Shown in pieces: positions 26,348-35,241 of a stretch of DNA of 64,000 bases. A model generated the notes under the pieces. The model ran no database searches. It was not told where the DNA came from and saw only the letters and a list, made by a program, of their open reading frames with translations. The DNA is from Algoriphagus mannitolivorans DSM 15301 (lineage in GTDB: Bacteria; Bacteroidota; Bacteroidia; Cytophagales; Cyclobacteriaceae). Position numbers and translations under genes: made by a program. How positions within the stretch are numbered: the stretch's first letter is position 1; each line of letters opens with the position of its first letter. Location of the stretch: positions 62,001 through 126,000 of the forward strand of contig NZ_AUBV01000004.1 of the NCBI RefSeq assembly GCF_000429425.1. The letters are read 5' to 3'.

Positions 26348-29215
26348 ATGAAAACAAAATTTACCCTAAGTATCCTGATTTTTAGCCTTTTGCTGAATTA
26401 TTCAGCTTTTGGCCAACGCCCCTCCGGTCCTCCTCAGGAAGAACGGAAATTCACCGGAAAAGTGATTGACGGGGCCACCAATACTCCAATGATCGGCGCG
26501 AATGTCTTGATCAAAACAGTCACAGATTCCCTGCTAAGAGGAACTGTGACAGGGGCAAATGGAGCTTTTGAAATCGCCAGACCAAGAATCCCTCAGGTAA
26601 AACTTGAGATCTCCTTTTTGGGATATAAGACCATTGTCAAAGAACATAGCTTCCGTGATCCCATGGAATTGGGGGATATTATTCTCTTGGAGGATGCCAA
26701 AGTATTGGGTGAAGTAGTGATCGAAGGCCAAGCTCCTGTAGGAGAGCAGAGAGGAGATACCACCTCTTTCAATGCCAATGCCTTTAAGACTCAAACGAAC
26801 GCCCAGGCAGAGGACCTGATTCGAAAAATGCCAGGAATCACCATGCAAGGAGGACAACTTCAGGCGCAGGGAGAAAATGTCCAGAAAATCCTGGTGGATG
26901 GGAGAGAATTTTTCGGAAGTGATCCCAGCATCGCGCTGAGAAATCTTCCTGCCGATGCAATTGATCGCGTGGAAGTGTTAGACCAGCGATCTGACCAAAG
27001 CCGCCTCACCGGTTTTGACGATGGCAATTACACCAAAACTATCAATATCATTCTGAGATCAGACCGCAAAAACGGCTCTTTTGGAAGAGCCTATGCCGGC
27101 TATGGTACCGATGACCGGTATTCTGCAGGAGGAAGCATTAACCTTTTCAAAGGAGATCAACGACTTTCCATCCTGGGACTATTCAATAACGTAAATCAGC
27201 AAAACTTCTCCAGTCAAGACTTAGCCGGGGTAAGCGCCAACTCAAGCGGTGGCGGAGGAATGAGAAGACCGGGAATGGGTGGCGGCCAATGGGGAGGAGG
27301 AAATAACAATTTCTTCGTCGGCAATGAAACCGGAATCGTCTCCACCAATGCCTTGGGCTTGAACTATTCAGATAAATGGGGCAAAAAGGTGAATTTTAGT
27401 GGTAGTTATTTCTTTAATAACACGACAAACTCCCTACTCCAGAATACTAACAGAGAAACTGTGGTCAGCGAAAATCTTCGCCAAACCTATCAAGAAAGCT
27501 TGATCAATACGGTTGATAACTACAATCACCGAGCAAATGCAAGGATAGAATCAGATATCAATCCCAAAAACTCCATTATCCTTACTCCAAGTCTTTCTTT
27601 CCAGACCAATAAAACCTATAGCGACCGAGACGCTTTGACTTCAGCCAGCACAGGAGAAAACCTATCCGCGCTCAGGTCTATCACCGATGCGGAAACTCAG
27701 GCTTTCAACATTTCAAATAACCTGACCTATCGCTATAAATTCGACAAACCAGGCAGAACACTTTCCTCCGAAATCTACACCGCCTGGAGCAAGCGGGATC
27801 AGCTTTCAGAGCTTCTGGCCGCTAGCCGGGATTTCAGAAGAAATCTGGTCGACACCACCCTTCAAGAGACAGAATCTTTTAACAATGGATTCAATTACCG
27901 CGTCAATCTGACCTATACAGAGCAGCTCAGTAAAAACGCTATTGCCACATTTGGCTATCAGGTAGGAAACAATAAAACCCGTGCAGACCAAAAAACCTTT
28001 ATTCTGGATGACGAAAGAAGGCCAATCTTGGACACTGCACTTTCCAATGAATTTGACAACAAATTCATTACTCAGCGACTTCGGTCAGGATATGCCCTGA
28101 ACAAAAACAAGTTCAATATCAACCTGAATCTGGACTATCAAAATGCCAGGTTGGACAATCAGGCATTTTTCCCGGAACAGGGAATTTTCAATCGAGATTT
28201 CAACAATATCTTGCCTAGTGCCAATGTCAATTTCAGAAACAGAGAAACTGGCTTTTCCTGGAGAGTTCGTTACCGGACCAACACCGATGAACCCAGCGTT
28301 TCCGAATTGCAAAATGTAGTCAACAACGCCAACCCTCTGAGCCTAAGAGTGGGTAATCCTGAATTGGGACAGAGTTTTAACCACAACATATTCGCCAACA
28401 TTAGTAAGATCAACCTGGAGAAATCCAGAACGCTCTTTATGTTCGTGAATTATTCCTCCACCAGTAATTACATCGGGAGCAGCACCTTCTTGACAGCCAC
28501 AGACACCCTGATCAACGGAGAAGTATTATTGAGACCCGGAGGACAGATCACAAAGCCTGTCAACCTTGACGGAAACTGGAGAACTTCCTTCTTTCTAACC
28601 TATGGTGCCCCAATCAAAAAGATCAAAACCCAGTTTAATACCAATACAAGAATCAATTTCAACAGGATCCCGGGGATCATCAACGGGGAAACCAACCTCA
28701 ATGATAATTTGGGGCTGAGCCAAGGTGTTACTTTCAGTTCCAACATTAGCAAAAATGTTGATTTTACCCTGCAGTCCACCGGTACCTACAATATTGTAAA
28801 TTCCTCCCTGCAGCAAAATCTTGACAACAACTATTACCAGCAGGAAACCAACGCCCGCCTGTATTTTAGTTCTCAAAATGGTAAATTTTTCATGGCCAAC
28901 AATGTCGTGAATACCTTATTCACAGGATTGTCAGAAGGATTTAACCAGAATTTCTGGCTTTGGAACATTGAGGGCGGATTCAGATTTGCCAAAAACAACA
29001 AGGCTGAACTGAAAGCAGTGGTCTTCGACTTGCTGAACCAAAACAACAGCATCAGCCGAACAATCTCAGACGTTGCCGTGACGGACGTATTCACCAATGT
29101 ACTGACCCGCTATGGCATGCTGACCTTTACTTACATTATCGGAAACTTCAAGCAGCCGGAAACTCCCCAGCAACCTTGGATGATGGGAAGACCTTCCGGA
29201 GGTAGGACTTGGTAA
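26348..29215 (+). CDS. Outer-membrane beta-barrel protein with carboxypeptidase-regulatory-like domain (OMP_b-brl_3)
   Basis: A 955-residue TonB-receptor-like outer-membrane protein from the ATG at 26348; six upstream codons are dispensable. A signal peptide covers residues 1-22. A carboxypeptidase-regulatory-like domain (about 35-115), a plug-like domain with QILVDGREFFGSDPS-type residues (about 160-215) and a long barrel follow. A glycine/arginine-rich loop (SGGGGMRRPGMGGGQWGGGNNN) of low complexity lies at about residues 300-325. The C-terminus is rich in glutamine and proline rather than ending in a classical beta-signal. The family is widespread in Bacteroidota with unknown substrates. 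Confidence 0.85.
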   Translation: MKTKFTLSILIFSLLLNYSAFGQRPSGPPQEERKFTGKVIDGATNTPMIGANVLIKTVTDSLLRGTVTGANGAFEIARPRIPQVKLEISFLGYKTIVKEHSFRDPMELGDIILLEDAKVLGEVVIEGQAPVGEQRGDTTSFNANAFKTQTNAQAEDLIRKMPGITMQGGQLQAQGENVQKILVDGREFFGSDPSIALRNLPADAIDRVEVLDQRSDQSRLTGFDDGNYTKTINIILRSDRKNGSFGRAYAGYGTDDRYSAGGSINLFKGDQRLSILGLFNNVNQQNFSSQDLAGVSANSSGGGGMRRPGMGGGQWGGGNNNFFVGNETGIVSTNALGLNYSDKWGKKVNFSGSYFFNNTTNSLLQNTNRETVVSENLRQTYQESLINTVDNYNHRANARIESDINPKNSIILTPSLSFQTNKTYSDRDALTSASTGENLSALRSITDAETQAFNISNNLTYRYKFDKPGRTLSSEIYTAWSKRDQLSELLAASRDFRRNLVDTTLQETESFNNGFNYRVNLTYTEQLSKNAIATFGYQVGNNKTRADQKTFILDDERRPILDTALSNEFDNKFITQRLRSGYALNKNKFNINLNLDYQNARLDNQAFFPEQGIFNRDFNNILPSANVNFRNRETGFSWRVRYRTNTDEPSVSELQNVVNNANPLSLRVGNPELGQSFNHNIFANISKINLEKSRTLFMFVNYSSTSNYIGSSTFLTATDTLINGEVLLRPGGQITKPVNLDGNWRTSFFLTYGAPIKKIKTQFNTNTRINFNRIPGIINGETNLNDNLGLSQGVTFSSNISKNVDFTLQSTGTYNIVNSSLQQNLDNNYYQQETNARLYFSSQNGKFFMANNVVNTLFTGLSEGFNQNFWLWNIEGGFRFAKNNKAELKAVVFDLLNQNNSISRTISDVAVTDVFTNVLTRYGMLTFTYIIGNFKQPETPQQPWMMGRPSGGRTW

Positions 29216-29245
29216 AGTCTTAAGGCAAAACCTAAATTCTGAAAG

Positions 29246-29274
29246 AGCCCATTTCGAAAGATTTGGGCTTTTAT
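29246..29274 (+). terminator. Rho-independent terminator after the barrel gene
   Basis: AGCCCA at 29246-29251 pairs with TGGGCT at 29264-29269 and is followed by a T-rich tail. Confidence 0.6.
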
Positions 29275-29362
29275 TTTCAAGTTTATTTCGACTAACTTGA
29301 TAGACATAACTCAAAATCACAAGACTATCAAAAAAGTGGTTCAAAAGGTCTTCTCCTTTTCT

Positions 29363-29755
29363 ATGGAAATCGTGAAATTTTTAAGCGGGTTTCTTTTTTG
29401 CAACCTAATCTTCAGCATATCAACAAGCTTTTTTTTCAATTTATTTGCTTTAGATAAACTAAGTCTAGGAGGCCTTTATGGAGCTTTTTACCTCTTCATT
29501 ATGACATCTCCTATTATTTTAGGTTATTATTGTATCCATTACTTGGCTCACTATTTAAAGCCTGATTGGGATAGAAAACCAAAATACATGTTTGCATATA
29601 TGGCCCTTGCAATAGCCTATACCTATGTTTTTGGATTTGTATTTCGGATCATTGGCCTGATTTCATCCGGTAAAAATGTGATTTATCAATTTTTAGGAAT
29701 TGCTATTGCAAGTGGTTTTACCTATTGGGTACTTCGGGATTCGGTTGAGAAATAG
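29363..29755 (+). CDS. Small integral membrane protein of unknown function
   Basis: A 130-residue protein from the ATG at 29363; extending the frame upstream would need a TTG codon at 29297. It has four predicted membrane segments (about residues 5-27, 35-56, 80-100 and 107-125), a charged loop with KPDWDRKPK, and no recognised domain. It lies between the barrel gene's terminator and a strong terminator at 29840, so it is a single-gene unit. AT-rich composition sets it apart from its neighbours. Confidence 0.6.
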   Translation: MEIVKFLSGFLFCNLIFSISTSFFFNLFALDKLSLGGLYGAFYLFIMTSPIILGYYCIHYLAHYLKPDWDRKPKYMFAYMALAIAYTYVFGFVFRIIGLISSGKNVIYQFLGIAIASGFTYWVLRDSVEK

Positions 29756-29832
29756 TTCGCTTCGGATAATTAAAAATTGGCTGCCATTGGAACGAAAATC
29801 CCTATGTCTATTGAATAAGTGAATTAATAAAC

Positions 29833-29871
29833 AAAAAACCCTGCTCGGTTTCACACCGAGCAGGTTTTTTT
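29833..29871. terminator. Strong bidirectional terminator
   Basis: CCTGCTCGGT at 29840-29849 and ACCGAGCAGG at 29855-29864 form a perfect 10-base stem with a 5-base loop, flanked by an A-run on the left and a T-run on the right. It serves the membrane-protein gene on plus and the fasciclin gene on minus. Confidence 0.9.
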
Positions 29872-29892
29872 GTGTGTTAAGCTAATTTTTAC

Positions 29893-30453
29893 TTACATCT
29901 TAGGAAGCACTACGGTATCTACCGAATGGATTACTCCATTGGACTGCCATACATCGGCAATGGTTACTTTTGATTGTCCACCGTTTTCGTCGGTGATGTA
30001 CAGGTCTTTTCCTTTCATCCAAGCGGTCAGTTTTCCACCTTGCACCGTAGTCAAAGTGGTTTTACCGTTTCCTTTCTTGATCGCATCGGCAATCTCCTTG
30101 GAGCCCATTTTTCCAGCAACTACGTGGTAAGTCAATACCGCAGTCAATTGGCCTTTATTTTCCGGCTTCAAAAGAGTTTCAACCGTTCCAGCAGGAAGTT
30201 TTGCAAAGGCAGAATTCTCAGGAGCAAAAACAGTGAAAGGACCTTTTCCCTGAAGGGTTTCTACAAGCCCGGCTGCTTTTACTGCTGCTACCAAGGTGGT
30301 GTGATCAGCAGAGTTCACCGCGTTCTCCACGATGTTTTTGGAAGGATACATCGGAGCACCGCCAACTTCTACGGTTTTTTCCATTTGAGCGAAAGCCACA
30401 TTGGCTGACAAAAAGGCAAATGCCACTAGTGATAATTTGAATAATTTGTTCAT
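29893..30453 (-). CDS. Secreted fasciclin-domain protein
   Basis: A 186-residue protein with a signal peptide (cleavage after about residue 22) and one FAS1 domain covering about residues 40-185. The two family landmarks are present: GPFTVFAPENSAFAKLP and the C-terminal NGVIHSVDTVVLP, with the internal YHVV box. FAS1 domains mediate adhesion or bind small ligands on the cell surface. The start is supported by the signal peptide. A palindrome, AGGTTTTAAACCT, lies at 30499-30511 in its upstream region and may be a regulatory site, though it is weak evidence. Confidence 0.92.
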   Translation of the reverse strand: MNKLFKLSLVAFAFLSANVAFAQMEKTVEVGGAPMYPSKNIVENAVNSADHTTLVAAVKAAGLVETLQGKGPFTVFAPENSAFAKLPAGTVETLLKPENKGQLTAVLTYHVVAGKMGSKEIADAIKKGNGKTTLTTVQGGKLTAWMKGKDLYITDENGGQSKVTIADVWQSNGVIHSVDTVVLPKM

Positions 30454-30601
30454 GGTTTTGTTTGTTTTAGAATTTCGTATTTGAATGCACTTACGAGGAG
30501 GTTTTAAACCTTGGATTGAGTCAGCCTGAAAAAAAGTGAAAGAATCCTTTTAGAATGGACGACTTCATTCCAGACTTTTACCCAAAAAATTTCAAAACCC
30601 T

Positions 30602-30609
30602 TAGCTTTG
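30602..30609 (+). promoter_or_regulatory. Candidate -7 promoter element of pheS
   Basis: TAGCTTTG matches TAnnTTTG and lies 23 bases before the pheS ATG at 30633. Confidence 0.4.
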
Positions 30610-30632
30610 TGGCTTGATAAAATTTGAAACTG

Positions 30633-31661
30633 ATGAGTCAGGAAAGAATTGAGGCGATCAAAGCCGCCATTGCAGCTGCTGATGCGAACACTCCGGATGA
30701 GCTGGAGGCTTACCGAATGGAATACATTTCCAAGAAAAGTGTGGTAGGCGAACTTTTTGCAGAGATGGGCAAGATTCCCAATGAGGAAAAAAGAGCTTAC
30801 GGACAGCTGATCAACGGGGTCAAGCAATTGGCGGAAGCCAAATTTCAGGAATTGATCGAAAAGGTAAATTCTGCCAACAAGAAATCAAAAAGTGCGGATC
30901 TGGATCTGACGTTGCCTCCCTCCAACCAGTCTCTGGGAGGAATTCATCCCCTCACTGCGACTCGCCAGCGAATCATCGAAATCTTCGAACGCATTGGTTT
31001 CAACCTTTCCGAAGGACCGGAAATCGAAGACGATTGGCATAATTTCACCGCTTTGAATTTCCCAGAAAACCATCCGGCACGGGAGATGCAGGACACCTTT
31101 TTCATCGAGAAAAATCCCGACATCGCGCTAAGAACCCATACCTCTTCCGTACAGGTACGCGTGATGGAAAACCAAAAACCACCTATCCGCACCCTTTCTC
31201 CAGGCCGGGTATATCGAAACGAAGCGATTTCGGCTCGTGCGCATTGTATCTTCCATCAGGTGGAAGGGCTCTATGTGGATGAAAACGTAGGTTTCGCCGA
31301 TTTGAAAAACACCTTGTACCACTTCGCCAAGGAGATGTTTGGCAAGGAGACCAAGGTGCGATTCAGACCTTCTTTTTTCCCCTTCACAGAACCAAGTGCA
31401 GAGATCGATATCTCCTGCCTGATCTGCGGGGGCAAAGGCTGTAATGTCTGTAAAGGCAGCGGTTGGGTAGAGATCGGAGGATCGGGAATGGTCGATCCAA
31501 ACGTATTGGAGAACTGCGGAATCGACTCGAAGAAATATACAGGATTTGCCTTCGGAATGGGCATCGAGCGAATCGCAATGCTGAAGTATCAGATCAAGGA
31601 CTTGCGACTCTTTACCGAAAATGATGTGAGGTTCCTGAGGCAGTTTAGGCCTTTGTTATAG
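30633..31661 (+). CDS. pheS: Phenylalanyl-tRNA synthetase alpha subunit
   Basis: A 342-residue class II synthetase subunit. The ATG at 30633 (MSQERIE) is preferred over a TTG nine bases upstream. An N-terminal coiled coil (about 1-90) is followed by the catalytic core with GIHPLTATRQRII, motif 2 in FHQVEGLYVDENVGF, and motif 3 in GMGIERIAML near the end. It charges tRNA-Phe together with PheT, which is not adjacent here. A cysteine pair cluster (CLICGGKGCNVCKGSG, about 265-280) is a common insertion in PheS. A terminator follows at 31672. Confidence 0.97.
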   Translation: MSQERIEAIKAAIAAADANTPDELEAYRMEYISKKSVVGELFAEMGKIPNEEKRAYGQLINGVKQLAEAKFQELIEKVNSANKKSKSADLDLTLPPSNQSLGGIHPLTATRQRIIEIFERIGFNLSEGPEIEDDWHNFTALNFPENHPAREMQDTFFIEKNPDIALRTHTSSVQVRVMENQKPPIRTLSPGRVYRNEAISARAHCIFHQVEGLYVDENVGFADLKNTLYHFAKEMFGKETKVRFRPSFFPFTEPSAEIDISCLICGGKGCNVCKGSGWVEIGGSGMVDPNVLENCGIDSKKYTGFAFGMGIERIAMLKYQIKDLRLFTENDVRFLRQFRPLL

Positions 31662-31671
31662 AAAAGTTGAG

Positions 31672-31697
31672 AAGCCAGTCGAATGATTGGCTTTTTT
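31672..31697 (+). terminator. Rho-independent terminator of pheS
   Basis: AAGCCAGTC pairs with GATTGGCTT, with one G-U pair, across a 4-base loop, followed by TTTTTT. Confidence 0.8.
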
Positions 31698-31707
31698 GAT
31701 TAAGATT

Positions 31708-31929
31708 TCCCGCTGATTAGCGCTGAAAAAGTCGCAGATGATCGCTGAATTTTCCCACAGATAACTACAGATAAAAATCACAGATCCACACAGATTTTAA
31801 GTTAGGATCTGTGTAAATCTGTGAATCGAATCGGTGAAAATCTGTGGGAAATGAAAATAACAAAGTTAGGATTGAGTCCTTTCAAAATCAGCGTGGATCT
31901 GCGAAATCAATCTGTGAAAATCAGCGGGA
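31708..31929. repeat. Long nested imperfect palindrome between pheS and the SMP-30 gene
   Basis: Three nested inverted repeats share one centre: TCCCGCTGATT 31708-31718 with 31919-31929 (perfect), TTTCCCACAGAT 31751-31762 with 31840-31851 (perfect), and a 17-base pair 31779-31795 with 31807-31823 (two mismatches). The words AATCTGTG and AATCAGCGGG recur within it. A related fragment (TCCCGCAGATTTACACAG) lies at about 14547. It fills nearly the whole gap between two convergent genes. Confidence 0.75.
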
Positions 31930-31931
31930 GA

Positions 31932-32810
31932 TTAAAATACCGCTTGAAAAGACTCAAATCCCCCCACTTCCACCCTCACCAAAAACACATCCCCACTTTG
32001 CGGATACTTTTCCAAACCTTCTAAAGAAAGATTCTCCTGTGCCGTAGTAATCAGCATCAAGTCCAGATTTTCTCCTCCAAAGCAGCAGGAAGTCACATGG
32101 GGCACGGGCAGTTCGATTTTGTCCAGCAAATCACCTGTTATTGGATTCCATCGGTAAACCCCAGAACCCGCATAATGCGCCACCCATAACATGCCCTCTT
32201 TATCTATACACATTCCATCGGGAAAGCCTAAACCCTCTGGAATCTCGACGGCAATTCGCCGAAATTCAATGGCTCCCGACTCCGGATCAAATGCAAATTC
32301 CTGAATCTTCTTGGTGGGCGTGTCTATATAGAAAAAAGTCTGTTGATCAGCCGTCCAGGCCATCCCATTAGAAATGGTCAGGTTACTCAGTTGGATTTCA
32401 GGCTTCAGATCTGCTCCTATTTGATACAAGGAACCCGCACCTTTGGTAAAATCTAAAGCCAGAGTTCCTATCCAAATCCTCCCTTTAGAATCGACCTTCC
32501 CGTCATTGAAGCGATGATTTGGAAAATCTGATTCTACCTCAACCAACCACTCCAGTTCCTCTGTATTCCAATCGTATCGGGCGAGTTTCCGATCCAAGCC
32601 CAGAATCAACTTTCCGTTTTGACCTTCCAACACCACTGCCAAACGATGAGGAAAGCTCCTGATTTCCAGCTTTTCAGAGGCTAAATGGTATCGATGAAGG
32701 TTCCCCTTTTCGATATCTACCCAGAAAAAACAGCCGGACTCGGCAATCCAAAGCGGGCCTTCGCCCAAAAAACACTGAGAGAAGATGGTTGTAAAGAGGT
32801 AAGGTTGCAT
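31932..32810 (-). CDS. SMP-30/gluconolactonase/LRE-family lactonase
   Basis: About 292 residues from the ATG at 32810; the frame extends ten codons further into repeat DNA, which is not taken as coding. It is a six-bladed propeller. The metal and active-site segments include GEGPLW near the start, IWIGTL, ISNGMAW and FPDGMCID, which carry the Glu, Asn and Asp ligands of the family. Role: hydrolysis of aldonolactones to aldonic acids. It is the last gene of the 31.9-37.0 kb minus-strand sugar cluster, separated from the epimerase gene by a repeat-rich gap of 116 bases. Confidence 0.88.
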   Translation of the reverse strand: MQPYLFTTIFSQCFLGEGPLWIAESGCFFWVDIEKGNLHRYHLASEKLEIRSFPHRLAVVLEGQNGKLILGLDRKLARYDWNTEELEWLVEVESDFPNHRFNDGKVDSKGRIWIGTLALDFTKGAGSLYQIGADLKPEIQLSNLTISNGMAWTADQQTFFYIDTPTKKIQEFAFDPESGAIEFRRIAVEIPEGLGFPDGMCIDKEGMLWVAHYAGSGVYRWNPITGDLLDKIELPVPHVTSCCFGGENLDLMLITTAQENLSLEGLEKYPQSGDVFLVRVEVGGFESFQAVF

Positions 32811-32818
32811 AAGTTGAT

Positions 32819-32927
32819 TTGTCAACGGTCCATGGTCCACAGACCACAGCTATTTTGTATTAAATGATGATTTCAGCTCCAGATAGAATTTTTATTAGCG
32901 GTGGACTGTTGTCCGTCAACCGTTGAC
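32819..32927. repeat. CCATGGTC/GTCAAC palindromic repeats
   Basis: TGGTC-CACA-GACCA at 32833-32846 and GTCAACCGTTGAC at 32915-32927 flank the gap between the lactonase and epimerase genes. The words GTCAACGG and GGTCCATGG match those at 11745-11858. Confidence 0.5.
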
Positions 32928-33814
32928 TAGGGTTTCCAATACTGCGCAATCTTCTTCTTCAGAAACGCCACACTGCGCTCCAGTTGATCCATTCCGTCCA
33001 CGCCATCTTCGATGCTGATCCAGTTGTCAAAGCCTACCCGCTTGAGTTCCGTGAAAATGGCATCGTAGTCATTCATACCTTTGCCGACCTCCCCATGGCT
33101 GAGCATTTTGGCGTAGCCTTGGGCTCCTCCTTCCACCTTTCTCAAGTCTTCGATGGTTCCGTATTTTATGAATCTGTCGCTGGCATGCATGGTTAGCACT
33201 CTTTCAGATACATCATAGAGCAAATCCAAAGGATCTTCCCCAGCCAAAAAAGCATTGCTCGGATCGTAATTCACTCCAAAATTGGGATGTTGAATGGACT
33301 TGACCAATCGGGTGAAAATGTCTCGCTTCTGCGCAAACTCCGGATATTCCCAAAAGTCATCTTTGTAGTGATTCTCAATAATTAGGGTGATTCCAAGACT
33401 TTGAGCATAGGGTAGACATTCTTCAATACATTCCTTAGCCAGTTGAATCCCTTCCTCCACCGAGAGTTCGGGGCGATACTGACCGGAAAGCACCCGGCAA
33501 TATTTCCCTCCCAAGGCATCGGTCATGTCAATCCAGCGCTTTTGCTTTTGGATTTCCTTATCCCGAAAGGCCTTGTCACGATGGGTAAAATCCGGGGAGC
33601 AGCACATCATAGGGATGACCATGCCTTCATTTTCGACCATTTTCCGAAACTTCTCCCAGTTATGCTCATTTTCCATTTCCAAAAATCCTGCATACCATTC
33701 CAGCCCGTCAAGCTCAAGCGGCGCAGCCAATTTCACCCAATCGGCGATTTTCATACTTCCATCCTTGCAGAGCTGCTGCATAAAGGCTTTGGGAAAGGCG
33801 GCTAGTTTGGGCAT
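32927..33814 (-). CDS. Sugar phosphate isomerase/epimerase-like TIM-barrel protein
   Basis: A 295-residue cytoplasmic AP-endonuclease-2-fold protein. The divalent-metal ligands are visible in LIIENHYKDD (Glu), VNYDPSNAFL (Asp), TMHASD (His) and SIEDGVDG (Glu). Members isomerise or epimerise keto sugars, or decarboxylate 3-oxo sugar acids in some pathways, so the reaction cannot be fixed. It lies 6 bases after the SDR gene stop on the same strand and is part of the catabolic cluster divergent from the LacI regulator. Confidence 0.85.
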   Translation of the reverse strand: MPKLAAFPKAFMQQLCKDGSMKIADWVKLAAPLELDGLEWYAGFLEMENEHNWEKFRKMVENEGMVIPMMCCSPDFTHRDKAFRDKEIQKQKRWIDMTDALGGKYCRVLSGQYRPELSVEEGIQLAKECIEECLPYAQSLGITLIIENHYKDDFWEYPEFAQKRDIFTRLVKSIQHPNFGVNYDPSNAFLAGEDPLDLLYDVSERVLTMHASDRFIKYGTIEDLRKVEGGAQGYAKMLSHGEVGKGMNDYDAIFTELKRVGFDNWISIEDGVDGMDQLERSVAFLKKKIAQYWKP

Positions 33815-33820
33815 GGTCGT

Positions 33821-34612
33821 TTAACGGATAGTGGAACTGTCTTTAGGTAGATTTCTGCCTGTCATCGGATGTTGCTCCAAAGTCATTACTTGGCCTGAAA
33901 CGGGACCGCTTTCGTCAGAAAGCCAAAAAATACAGGCCGAGGCGATCTCTTCCGGCCAGAGGATTCTTCCCGAGGGAGCGAAAATCTTTGGCAGGCCTTC
34001 ATACCAAATATCCGAAAGACCATGGAGTTTTTTGCGTTCCCGCTCCCGTTCGGTCAGCACCCAACCCGGATTGATCTGATTGACCCTTACGCCATACTCC
34101 CGCATTAGGGAATCCCCTAAATTACCGGTTAGGGTCATCAGAGCCCCTTTGGAAACAGAGTACGCCAACAAATTGGGTTCTCCACTCCAGGCATTGATCG
34201 AGCCGATATTGAGGACAGACCCTTTGGTTTTGATCAGTTCGGGCAAGGCCTCTTGGATCAGGAGAAAAGGAGAAATCGCATTGATGTCCATCACTTTTTG
34301 GAAAAACTCCTTGTCCGTGGTATGGATATCCGAAGCGATCACCCACGCGGCATTGTTGACGACCGCATCCAGTTTTCCGTAAGATTGGAGGGCAAGTTGA
34401 ACCAGATTTTTAGGACAGGTATCTGTGGTGATATCCTCTCCCCAGAAAACCGCCTGATCCAAGCCAATTTCTTCCCGCACCTCTTCGCCTAGATCTTTTT
34501 CCAATCCATGCACAACCACCTTGGCTCCTTCAGAAGCACAGCGCTTGGCGATGGCTTTTCCGATTCCTGTGGTACTTCCGGTGACGATAATGACTTTGTC
34601 TTTGAGGCGCAT
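33821..34612 (-). CDS. Short-chain dehydrogenase/reductase
   Basis: A 263-residue classical SDR. The cofactor motif TGSTTGIG begins at residue 11, the NNAA motif is at 86-89, and the catalytic Ser138, Tyr151 and Lys155 are in place. The C-terminal segment VSGQVMTLEQHPMTG is longer than in many SDRs and may shape the substrate pocket. Role: NAD(P)-dependent oxidation of a sugar, sugar acid or polyol, by cluster context. It lies between an orphan membrane-protein gene and the epimerase gene. Confidence 0.9.
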   Translation of the reverse strand: MRLKDKVIIVTGSTTGIGKAIAKRCASEGAKVVVHGLEKDLGEEVREEIGLDQAVFWGEDITTDTCPKNLVQLALQSYGKLDAVVNNAAWVIASDIHTTDKEFFQKVMDINAISPFLLIQEALPELIKTKGSVLNIGSINAWSGEPNLLAYSVSKGALMTLTGNLGDSLMREYGVRVNQINPGWVLTERERERKKLHGLSDIWYEGLPKIFAPSGRILWPEEIASACIFWLSDESGPVSGQVMTLEQHPMTGRNLPKDSSTIR

Positions 34613-34631
34613 GATTTTTTTCTTTAAGAGA

Positions 34632-35231
34632 TCAATAGAATTTCATTGGACTTTTTAATAAGATAAACAGAAATACAGTCAAAAAAGCCAAAGAAACGAT
34701 CTGGGACACATAATTGGCCAAGGCTACTTTTTTATGATTCTTTAATGCCAATTCTCCCTCCTGCGAGATTGGCTGAAATTGAGAATCATTTACCTCCACA
34801 AGGATTGACTTCCAAGTATCACTATCCAATCCCAAATCAGGTCTAAATTCGAGTAATTTCTGATCAATCTCTTTGAAAATATGGAGGCCATTAGGGTAAA
34901 TACCTTCCATTTCCAAGGTAAGCTCGCCTTCAATCCCAGATATTTTTTCCTCCCAAAAAATAAAAAGGCCTTCATCACCATTCCTTGCTAAATACAACTT
35001 TCCAATCCTTTCATTGCTTTTAAAAATGACCTCATTTGGAGATGAGGCAATAAAAGTTGGAGAAGTGCCTATCCATTTCAAAAAAGAAAATATGGAAAAA
35101 ATCACGAAGGCTATTATCCTAGAATGAGTCCTCCATTTTTTCCACTTTGAAGAACGAACGATCCATAACAATAGCCCTAAATCAAGAAAAATTAGGAACA
35201 ATGATAATTCCAAAGGCAACTGGTAAAGCAT
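34632..35231 (-). CDS. Membrane protein of unknown function inside the sugar cluster
   Basis: A 199-residue protein with two N-terminal membrane helices (about 8-25 and 39-55) and one C-terminal helix (about 173-193). Between them is a roughly 115-residue beta-rich domain, probably outside the cytoplasm (FKSNERIGKLYLARNGDEG... ). No family is recognised. Its gene is visibly more AT-rich than the enzyme genes on both sides, yet the spacing is tight (19 and 10 bases), so it is carried in the operon. It may be a late insertion or a sensor-like accessory. Confidence 0.65.
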   Translation of the reverse strand: MLYQLPLELSLFLIFLDLGLLLWIVRSSKWKKWRTHSRIIAFVIFSIFSFLKWIGTSPTFIASSPNEVIFKSNERIGKLYLARNGDEGLFIFWEEKISGIEGELTLEMEGIYPNGLHIFKEIDQKLLEFRPDLGLDSDTWKSILVEVNDSQFQPISQEGELALKNHKKVALANYVSQIVSLAFLTVFLFILLKSPMKFY

Positions 35232-35241
35232 CTAGTTTCTT

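Noticed and set aside
29297..29362. Upstream extension of the small membrane protein
   Set aside because: It needs a TTG start, adds a polar, lysine-rich stretch and has no leader support; the ATG at 29363 fits better.
31662..31931. CRISPR array or short coding gene in the repeat-rich gap after pheS
   Set aside because: The repeats are inverted and irregular in spacing, and no frame there is free of repeat words.
32811..32840. N-terminal extension of the SMP-30 lactonase (ATG at 32840)
   Set aside because: The extra ten codons are repeat DNA of the CCATGGTC family; the propeller begins right after the ATG at 32810.
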